DNA from: CAZHHH01 sp964532085
Lineage (GTDB): Bacteria; Bacteroidota; Bacteroidia; Bacteroidales; Marinilabiliaceae
Assembly: GCA_964532085.1 (NCBI GenBank)
Contig: CAZHHH010000103.1
Coordinates: 1-9,915, forward strand
Length of the DNA stretch: 9,915 nt
Direction: 5' to 3'
Shown: positions 1 through 5,217 of the stretch, piece after piece
Position numbering within the stretch: the stretch's first letter is position 1
How the letters are laid out: every line of letters begins with the position of its first letter
Program-made: the position numbers and the translations under genes
Notes under the pieces: model-generated
The model's database searches: none
Seen by the model: the letters and a program-made list of their open reading frames with translations, nothing else
Told to the model about the DNA's origin: nothing

Positions 1-135
1 ATTAATAGCTCTACTCTGTCGTACTATTCAGATGATAATAAACGAAACCCTAAACTAAATAAAGTGAAATTAAATAAATCAAAAACTGTCCAAATAACAA
101 TGCAACCTGATGGTGCTTTTATATTGACAGAATAA
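1..135 (+). CDS. C-terminal fragment of an unidentified protein
   Basis: The frame is open from base 1 and ends at TAA 133-135, giving 44 residues that end in VQITMQPDGAFILTE. The beginning lies outside the window. A strong hairpin terminator follows 19 bases after the stop, which supports this being a genuine gene end. The tail (a short basic linker, then alternating hydrophobic residues ending in PDGAFIL) looks like the last strands of a C-terminal beta-sandwich. It is loosely reminiscent of the end of some Bacteroidota glycoside hydrolases such as GH97, but that resemblance is from memory and too weak to name the protein. Confidence 0.6.
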   Translation: MNSSTLSYYSDDNKRNPKLNKVKLNKSKTVQITMQPDGAFILTE

Positions 136-154
136 GATTATTAGAATAAAATAT

Positions 155-203
155 AAAAATCCATAGATGAAATAATAGTAATCTATGGATTTTTTGTTTT
201 TTT
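155..203 (+). terminator. Rho-independent terminator of the upstream gene
   Basis: A perfect 14-bp stem (155-168 paired with 181-194, core ATCCATAGAT / ATCTATGGAT) encloses a 12-base loop and runs into a T tract (191-203) broken by a single G. It lies 19 bases past the stop at 135. The left arm is A-rich, so it could also stop transcription arriving from pheT on the - strand. Confidence 0.85.
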
Positions 204-291
204 ATAGATAATTGCCCAATAGTGTCCTAAATATTTTAGCAAGGATATTATACGGTAGAAAAACTCTTTATTCTTAAACGGCAACTTTTAC

Positions 292-318
292 AAAAAAAAG
301 ATTAGCGTAGCTAAATCT
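292..318 (-). terminator. Probable pheT terminator (bulged hairpin plus T tract)
   Basis: Read on the - strand, AGATTTAGC pairs with GCTAATCT around a 3-base loop. The stem is 299-306 with 310-318 and has one bulged base at 315. Eight T residues follow (complement of 292-299). It lies about 120 bases past the pheT stop. A-T pairs extend the stem outward to about 293-324, so it may also work in the + direction. The stem is short and bulged, so this is less certain than the terminator at 155-203. Confidence 0.5.
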
Positions 319-398
319 ATTTTTGAGCCTAAAGAATTTTATTATATCTGTATCTCTTTATTAACAGTAAATACATAAGAAACTATAAAAACAATTAG

Positions 399-440
399 GA
401 CGATATTTATAATTGTCCATTGATAATTGAACATTGTTCA
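399..440. repeat. Degenerate AT-rich repeat-like tract beside the pheT stop
   Basis: Directly after the pheT stop the - strand reads as loosely repeated units of the type TGAACAATG, TTCAATTATCAATG, GACAATTATAAAT. It includes a short inverted repeat (TGAAC-ATT-GTTCA, 428-440) and a GGAC...GTCC pair. Patchy ATTGTTCA / AATTGATAATTG tracts like this are, in my recollection, common in intergenic DNA of several phyla including Bacteroidota. No function is assigned. Confidence 0.35.
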
Positions 441-2897
441 TTACCCCCTAAGTTCCGCACCAATCTCTTTCTTAAATGCCTGAATCAAGCGATTCATAGT
501 CTTATCAATCTGTTTGTCTTTAAGAGTTTTCTCTTTATCTTCAAGTATAAAACTTACTGCATAAGATTTTTTGTTTTCGCCTAAGTTTTTGCCTTCATAA
601 ACATCAAAAAGAGAAACGCTTTTCAGAATTGCCTTTTCAGTTTTGAATGCGACTTTTTCAATCTCTTCAAATTTTACAGATTTATCTATCAAAAGAGCTA
701 AATCTCTATGAACCTCTGGATATTTAGATAATTCACTGAAAACCACATCTTTTTTACTTACCAACTGTAATATTTTCGAGAAATTTAATTCAGCATAGAA
801 AACAGTTTGTTCAATATCAAACTCTTTCAATATTGAGTTTTTTATCCACCCAATTGTTGCAAGTTGATTTCTACCAAGTCTATAATCTAATCCATCTTGA
901 TAAATGTCGTTGTTTTTTGTAGCTGTACTTTGAATATTTTTGATGTTGAAACCAAGACGAGAAAGAGTATTTTCTGTATAAGCCTTTATATCAGAAAAAG
1001 TGACCTTTTGCTCAGGCGTATTCCAATTTGCTGGAGCTTTTAAACCTGTAACAAATAGTGAAATAAATTCCTCTTCTTGATAGCTACTTTGCACAGTTTT
1101 CTCAGCTTTTGGGTGTATGCTATAACAGTTTCCAAATTCAACTAGCTTCAAGTTAGAGTGTCTTCTGTTGATGTTTCTTTCAATACTTTCTAAACCACCA
1201 AATAAAAGAGTTTGACGCATTCCGTTAAGGTCATTGCTTAATGGATTCGCCAATATAACAGTCTTATCTGAAGGATAGGTAGTAAGATTTTCATAATAAG
1301 AGGCTTTTGTCAATGAGTTATTCATTATTTCAACAAATCCCACTGATGAAAGCTGGTCAGCTAGAATATTTCTGATTTTATTTCTATCAGGTTTATCAGC
1401 ATAAACAACAGTTGAGTTAACTTTAGTTGGGTCTTCAACATTGTTATATCCATAAACTCTTAAAATCTCCTCAATAACATCAGCTTCTCTCTGCACATCA
1501 ACTCTGTATGGCGGTACATAAAGTTGAAGTTCTTCGCTACTTTCTTTATCTATCTTAATATCCAATGATGTTAAAATATTTTTCACCAATTCTCTGTCCA
1601 AAACTTTGCCAATTAATCTATCCATATTTGAATAGTTCAGCGTTACATAAAAATCTTTAACAGGATTTGGATAAATATCAATAATATCAGATGAAACTTC
1701 GCCACCTGCAAGTTCTTTTATTAAGAGAGCTGCACGTTTCAAAGCATAAATTGTCATATTTGGGTCAGAACCTCTTTCAAATCTGAATGAAGCATCTGTA
1801 AACAGTGCGTGATGTCTTGAAGTTTTCCTTACATAAACTGAATCAAAACAAGCACTTTCTAAAAATATTTTAGTTGTGTTTTCTGTTACGCCACTATCAA
1901 TACCACCAAATACACCTGCGATACACATTCCATCTGTCTCATCACAAATCATTAAGTCACTTTCAGTTAACTCTAGCTCTTTTTCATCAAGCGTTGTGAA
2001 TTTTGTACCTGTAGGCATTGTGCGTACTCGCACGTGATTTCCTTTAACTTTATCACCATCAAAAGCGTGTAAAGGTTGTCCAGTTTCGTGAAGAACAAAG
2101 TTTGTAATGTCAACAACATTGTTAATTGGTGTCATACCAATTGATAAAAGTCTGTTTTTTAACCAATCCGGCGACTCTTTAACAGTTATGTTGGTCATTG
2201 TGAGACCGCTATATCGTGGTGCAGCTTCACTATTTTCAACACTAACTTTTATAGGATAATTATTATTATCAACTTGAAACTCCTCAACTGATGGCCATTT
2301 TACCGAGCTTTCAATATTTTGTGCACGGAAAGCAGCAACTAAATCACGAGCAACACCAATGTGTGATGCGCCATCAATACGGTTTGGTGTAAGTTCAACT
2401 TCAAAAATAGTATCACTTTCAATATTAAAATATTCAGATGCTGGCATTCCTATTTTTGTATCTGGGTCAAGAACCATAATACCATCGTGTGAAGTTCCCA
2501 AACCAATCTCATCTTCAGCACAAATCATACCTTCAGATACTTCGCCTCTAATTTTGGCTTTTTTGATTTTAAAAGATTCATCTCCGCTGTATAAAGTTGT
2601 TCCAACAGTTGCCACAACCACCTTTTGACCTGCAGCAACATTTGGCGCACCACAAACAATCGGAAGAGGCTCTTCACCACCTATATCAACAGTTGTGATA
2701 CTAAGTTTGTCAGCATCAGGATGTTTTGCGCAGGTTAATACTTCACCTACAACAATACCTTTTAAACCACCTTTCACTGATTCAACAACTTCAACACTGC
2801 CTATCTCTAAGCCTAAATCTGTTAATATTTCTGATAATTCTGTTGGGCTTTTGTCTGTATCAAGATAATCTTTTAGCCATTTATACGAAATATTCAT
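441..2897 (-). CDS. pheT: Phenylalanine--tRNA ligase beta subunit
   Basis: This is the beta subunit of the cytoplasmic alpha2-beta2 synthetase that charges tRNA-Phe; it carries the B3/4 proofreading domain and tRNA-binding domains. The 818 residues match the usual length of the long bacterial form. In order I see an N-terminal segment; the EMAP-like tRNA-binding domain (about 39-150, with CAKHPDADKLSITTVDIG near 56-73); the B3/4 domain (about 225-395, with VVDITNFVLHETGQPLHAFD at 261-280); the B5 domain (about 412-485, with VPPYRVDVQREADVIEEILR at 461-480); the catalytic-like core (SNLKLVEFGN near 581-590); and a C-terminal FDX-ACB domain (about 725-817, opening YPEVHRDLALLI). No domain is missing or broken. 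pheS is not adjacent: the gene stands alone, divergent from surE. ATG at 2897 is the natural start, since the usual MxISYxWLKDY opening follows at once. Confidence 0.97.
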   Translation of the reverse strand: MNISYKWLKDYLDTDKSPTELSEILTDLGLEIGSVEVVESVKGGLKGIVVGEVLTCAKHPDADKLSITTVDIGGEEPLPIVCGAPNVAAGQKVVVATVGTTLYSGDESFKIKKAKIRGEVSEGMICAEDEIGLGTSHDGIMVLDPDTKIGMPASEYFNIESDTIFEVELTPNRIDGASHIGVARDLVAAFRAQNIESSVKWPSVEEFQVDNNNYPIKVSVENSEAAPRYSGLTMTNITVKESPDWLKNRLLSIGMTPINNVVDITNFVLHETGQPLHAFDGDKVKGNHVRVRTMPTGTKFTTLDEKELELTESDLMICDETDGMCIAGVFGGIDSGVTENTTKIFLESACFDSVYVRKTSRHHALFTDASFRFERGSDPNMTIYALKRAALLIKELAGGEVSSDIIDIYPNPVKDFYVTLNYSNMDRLIGKVLDRELVKNILTSLDIKIDKESSEELQLYVPPYRVDVQREADVIEEILRVYGYNNVEDPTKVNSTVVYADKPDRNKIRNILADQLSSVGFVEIMNNSLTKASYYENLTTYPSDKTVILANPLSNDLNGMRQTLLFGGLESIERNINRRHSNLKLVEFGNCYSIHPKAEKTVQSSYQEEEFISLFVTGLKAPANWNTPEQKVTFSDIKAYTENTLSRLGFNIKNIQSTATKNNDIYQDGLDYRLGRNQLATIGWIKNSILKEFDIEQTVFYAELNFSKILQLVSKKDVVFSELSKYPEVHRDLALLIDKSVKFEEIEKVAFKTEKAILKSVSLFDVYEGKNLGENKKSYAVSFILEDKEKTLKDKQIDKTMNRLIQAFKKEIGAELRG

Positions 2898-2947
2898 CTA
2901 TATACTATTTTATTATTATATTTTATATGCAAAATTATTTAAACTTA

Positions 2948-2955
2948 CAAAAGTA
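2948..2955 (-). promoter_or_regulatory. Candidate -7 box of the pheT promoter
   Basis: On the - strand these bases read TACTTTTG, an exact match to the Bacteroidota -7 consensus TAnnTTTG, 50 bases upstream of the pheT ATG. No TTG occurs at the expected 19-21 base spacing; the best is TTC at 21 bases. Only half of the promoter is therefore well supported. Confidence 0.45.
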
Positions 2956-2999
2956 GCTATTTTGTTTGAAAAATGAGAATTGTTTTTGGTTTTATTAAA

Positions 3000-3045
3000 T
3001 TTTCGGTCGCCCACGTAGGGGCGCCCCTACGTGGGCGACCGAAAA
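3000..3045. repeat. Perfect 46-bp GC-rich palindrome, possible REP/MITE-type element
   Basis: The two 23-base arms (3000-3022 and 3023-3045) are exact reverse complements with no loop. The centre is GTAGGGGCGCCCCTAC and the outer arms read CGGTCGCCCAC / GTGGGCGACCG. It is strikingly GC-rich inside very AT-rich flanks. It lies between the divergent pheT and surE genes, outside both predicted promoters. There is no T tract on either side, so it does not look like an intrinsic terminator. The motif style (GTAGGGGCG...CGCCCCTAC) resembles dispersed intergenic palindromes I recall from environmental bacteria. Confidence 0.8.
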
Positions 3046-3085
3046 ATTGTTATTTTAACAGATTATTTGAGATAAATAATATAAA

Positions 3086-3115
3086 TTGTTGCTCACAATG
3101 ATTTTCTTATCTTTG
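3086..3115 (+). promoter_or_regulatory. surE promoter, Bacteroidota type
   Basis: TTG at 3086-3088 is followed after exactly 19 bases by TATCTTTG (3108-3115). This fits the primary sigma factor consensus of the phylum (TTG, N19-21, TAnnTTTG). Transcription would begin around 3120-3123, leaving a leader of roughly 12-15 bases before the surE ATG. This is the best promoter match I found in the window. Confidence 0.7.
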
Positions 3116-3134
3116 TCTAAGAAAAATTTATAAA

Positions 3135-3920
3135 ATGATGAATAATAAAAATAATACTCGCCCTACAATTTTAGTAACTAATGATGATGGAGTTGATGCC
3201 AAAGGAATTGAAGCATTGATTGAAGCTGCAAAGCCATTTGGAGATGTGGTTGTTGTTGCGCCAAGTGGTGCAATGTCTGGTATGTCGCACGCTATTACTG
3301 TTAAAGACCCACTTTTTATTAAAAAAATCAAAGAGGAAGAGGGATTAACCATATATTCATTAAATGGAACGCCGGCAGATTGTATAAAATTAGGATTTAA
3401 TAAAATCTTAAAAGAGAAGCCTGCAATGGTTGTTTCAGGTATTAATCACGGAACAAATAGTTCCGTTAGTGTGCATTATTCTGGCACTGTTGGTGCAGCA
3501 CGTGAGGGTGCGCTTTATGGAGTGCCTTCTGTTGCTTTTTCGCTTTTGGATTATATGCCTGATGCAGATTTTAATCCATCTATTCCATACTGTAAAGAGA
3601 TAATCTCATATTTTTTAGAGAATGGAATGGATAGCGGTACTTATATTAATGTAAATATACCAAAAGGCAATGATTTAAAAGGAATTAAAATTGCACGTCA
3701 AGCTGATGGTGTTTGGGCTGAGGAGTTTGATGAAAGAGGCACACCTCGTGGAGAAAAATATTTTTGGCTAACAGGTAAATTTCAAAATAATGAGGAAGAA
3801 CGCGATGATACTGACGAATGGGCTCTTAAAAATGGCTATGTCTCGTTAGTGCCTTGTGTTGTTGATGTTACTGCCCACAATATGATAGAGAAGTTAGCAG
3901 AATTAGAAGTTAAAGCATAA
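3135..3920 (+). CDS. surE: 5'/3'-nucleotidase SurE
   Basis: SurE is a metal-dependent phosphatase that removes phosphate from nucleoside 5'- and 3'-monophosphates and is linked to stationary-phase and stress survival. The 261 residues fit the family. The metal site is visible: ILVTNDDG (12-19) supplies the paired aspartates D17 and D18, the SGMSHAIT segment supplies S48, and VVSGINHG supplies N104. The signature YSGTVGAAREGALYG follows at 115-129. There is no signal peptide, so it should be cytoplasmic. Two ATGs in a row (3135, 3138) make the first residue ambiguous; either gives a normal N-terminus. A good promoter lies just upstream. The next gene starts 25 bases after the stop in the same direction, suggesting co-transcription. 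Confidence 0.96.
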   Translation: MMNNKNNTRPTILVTNDDGVDAKGIEALIEAAKPFGDVVVVAPSGAMSGMSHAITVKDPLFIKKIKEEEGLTIYSLNGTPADCIKLGFNKILKEKPAMVVSGINHGTNSSVSVHYSGTVGAAREGALYGVPSVAFSLLDYMPDADFNPSIPYCKEIISYFLENGMDSGTYINVNIPKGNDLKGIKIARQADGVWAEEFDERGTPRGEKYFWLTGKFQNNEEERDDTDEWALKNGYVSLVPCVVDVTAHNMIEKLAELEVKA

Positions 3921-3945
3921 AATTGAAGAGATTAAAATATCTATT

Positions 3946-4245
3946 ATGATAAAACAGAAGATAGATAAAGAGTGGTTTGGACTTATAGCCGGTTTGATAC
4001 TTCCTTTGATAAGTTCATTTATGATTTATAGTTCTCGTTTCCAAGGTAGCGAAAGTTATATTGAAGTGGTCGTAATTATGTTTAAATCAATGAGTATCGG
4101 GAAACTATTAAGTTTAAGTGTATTACCCAATTTACTCTTGTTTTTTATAATAATTAGGTTTGATTGGATGAAGTTTGCAAGAGGAATAGTGATTGCTACA
4201 GCAATTTATGCAGCTTCGATGTTTATATTGTTTTTGTCATATTAA
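3946..4245 (+). CDS. Small membrane protein with three transmembrane segments
   Basis: This is a 99-residue protein whose function I do not recognise. It has three hydrophobic stretches: about 11-28 (FGLIAGLILPLISSFMIY), about 54-70 (LSLSVLPNLLLFFIIIR) and about 79-97 (GIVIATAIYAASMFILFLS). A polar loop around 29-50 separates the first two, and a short basic one (DWMKFARG) separates the last two. Proteins with a similar LLSLSVLPNLLLFFI core exist, in my recollection, as conserved hypothetical proteins in Bacteroidota. It lies 25 bases after surE and 17 bases before the DUF486 gene, so it probably shares the surE transcript. Its small size and inner-membrane placement are clear; any role is unknown. 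Confidence 0.8.
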   Translation: MIKQKIDKEWFGLIAGLILPLISSFMIYSSRFQGSESYIEVVVIMFKSMSIGKLLSLSVLPNLLLFFIIIRFDWMKFARGIVIATAIYAASMFILFLSY

Positions 4246-4262
4246 ATATATGTTCCGTTCAA

Positions 4263-4634
4263 ATGAAAAATGCACTTTATACTATTGGTCTTCTCATAGT
4301 TTCCAATACATTTATGACTTTTGCGTGGTATGGACATTTAAAATTCAAATCATTAAGTAGTTTTCAAAATTTAGGGATTTTTGCAGTAATTCTCCTAAGT
4401 TGGGGAATTGCTTTTTTTGAATATATGTTTCAAGTGCCAGCAAATAGAATTGGATTTGTAGATTATGGCGGTCCATTTAATTTGTGGCAACTAAAAGTTA
4501 TTCAGGAAGTTATAACTTTAGTGATATTCACTCTTTTTACTGTGATTTTCTTCAAAGGCGAATCTCTAAGATTTAATCATCTGATTGGTTTTGTTTTTCT
4601 TATTCTAGCCGTTTATTTTATTTTTAAGGAGTAG
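4263..4634 (+). CDS. DMT-family membrane protein (DUF486)
   Basis: The 123-residue protein starts at ATG 4263. The hallmark SNTFMTFAWYGHLKFK appears at the N-terminus, followed by SWGIAFFEYMFQVPANRIGF and LWQLKVIQEVITLVIFTLFT. This identifies the DUF486 family of small four-helix inner-membrane proteins related to drug/metabolite transporters, whose substrate is not known. The frame stays open upstream to 4164, but that start would overlap the preceding gene by about 80 bases and add an atypical Cys-rich N-terminus, so I reject it. The stop TAG (4632-4634) lies inside the first arm of the inverted repeat at 4631-4663. The protein ends at about the normal family length, so nothing appears lost. 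Confidence 0.9.
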   Translation: MKNALYTIGLLIVSNTFMTFAWYGHLKFKSLSSFQNLGIFAVILLSWGIAFFEYMFQVPANRIGFVDYGGPFNLWQLKVIQEVITLVIFTLFTVIFFKGESLRFNHLIGFVFLILAVYFIFKE

Positions 4635-4663
4635 AGAATACACATAGCAATGTGTATCTCTAC
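4631..4663. repeat. Inverted repeat GTAGAGA...TCTCTAC in a convergent gap
   Basis: GTAGAGAATACACAT (4631-4645) pairs with ATGTGTATCTCTAC (4650-4663) around the loop AGCA. This gives a 14-bp stem with a single bulged A. The TAG of the left end is the stop codon of the DUF486 gene. The element lies between convergent genes where a terminator would be expected, yet neither strand shows a T tract after the stem, so intrinsic termination is doubtful. The GTAGAGA/TCTCTAC ends resemble dispersed intergenic hairpins that I recall from Bacteroidota and cyanobacteria. Confidence 0.75.
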
Positions 4664-4682
4664 AAGATATACCGAATGTAAA

Positions 4683-5213
4683 CTAATACATTTTGATAAT
4701 TTCCATATTGTTAAAATCAATATTTTCGTAGCCATCTACTTCACTTGATTTTAGGAAGTCCGCTGGAAGTACAGCAATTCTGAAAATTTGGTCTTTAATG
4801 TCTCCTTCTTTTAAGCTATTAAAATCTATATCACCTTCAAGAAAAATATTCACATCACTATATGTGTAATCAAAGTCATATTTTAAAATGCCTTGGTCTA
4901 AATATCGAACTTGTGGTAACATACGCCAAATATCGATTTTTTTACCAGCTTCTGGTTCAAAAACATCCCATAATATATATACAAGTACAATATCTGTGTC
5001 ATATACTTCAGCGTAATTTGGGAAGTCAAAAGCAAGTAAGTAATCATTCTTATTACTAAATGTGCCTTTTATTTCAAAAACAGAACCTAAAAATGATTCG
5101 CCATCAATTCCGTCTTTTCCGTCTTTTCCTTCAATTCCAGGTAGACCACGTGGGCCTTTGCAAGAAGAGTTTAAGGATAATAGTGCTATTAAAATAAATA
5201 ATATTTTTCTCAT
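4683..5213 (-). CDS. Collagen-like repeat lipoprotein
   Basis: The predicted 176-residue protein starts with a lipoprotein signal peptide (MRKILFILIALLSLNSSC, with acylated Cys18). Seven uninterrupted Gly-X-Y triplets follow (residues 20-40: GPR GLP GIE GKD GKD GID GES), then a globular C-terminal domain containing YDTDIVLVYILWDVF, LPQVRYLDQGILKYDFDYT and FRIAVLPADF. I recall similar collagen-like lipoproteins in Bacteroidota; their function is not known. It should be anchored in the outer or inner membrane after export. The frame extends upstream to 5255, but the ATG at 5213 is preferred because it begins directly at the signal peptide and lies 4 bases after the stop of the upstream 7TM-HD gene. 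The longer version would overlap that gene and bury the signal peptide behind 14 polar residues. The lipobox (LNSSC) lacks the classical Leu at -3, which is tolerated in this phylum. Confidence 0.85.
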   Translation of the reverse strand: MRKILFILIALLSLNSSCKGPRGLPGIEGKDGKDGIDGESFLGSVFEIKGTFSNKNDYLLAFDFPNYAEVYDTDIVLVYILWDVFEPEAGKKIDIWRMLPQVRYLDQGILKYDFDYTYSDVNIFLEGDIDFNSLKEGDIKDQIFRIAVLPADFLKSSEVDGYENIDFNNMEIIKMY

Positions 5214-5217
5214 ATTG

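Larger units (their letters stand above)
136..440. other. Gene-free region between two gene ends
   Basis: This 305-base AT-rich gap separates the end of the left-edge gene from the end of pheT, so it is a convergent junction. It holds the hairpin terminator at 155-203, a probable pheT terminator at 292-318 and a degenerate repeat-like tract at 399-440. I see no convincing ORF, tRNA or structured RNA in the rest. A weak inverted repeat (CTAAA-TAT-TTTAG, 226-238) is present but unremarkable in sequence this AT-rich. Confidence 0.7.

Noticed and set aside
2359..2956. Two + strand open frames antisense to and beyond pheT
   Set aside because: Both are composition shadows of pheT with no recognisable domain; the second is low-complexity Leu/Ile/Tyr sequence running into the promoter region.
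3000..3045. Palindrome as a bidirectional terminator
   Set aside because: It lies upstream of two divergent genes rather than after a gene end, and no T tract follows on either strand.
4164..4262. Possible 33-residue N-terminal extension of the DUF486 protein
   Set aside because: It would overlap the preceding gene by about 80 bases and put a Cys-rich segment before the normal family start; ATG 4263 gives the expected N-terminus.
5094..5156. Gly-X-Y coding repeats as a DNA tandem repeat or CRISPR-like array
   Set aside because: The similarity comes from the collagen-like codons of the lipoprotein; there are no spacers and the units are too short.
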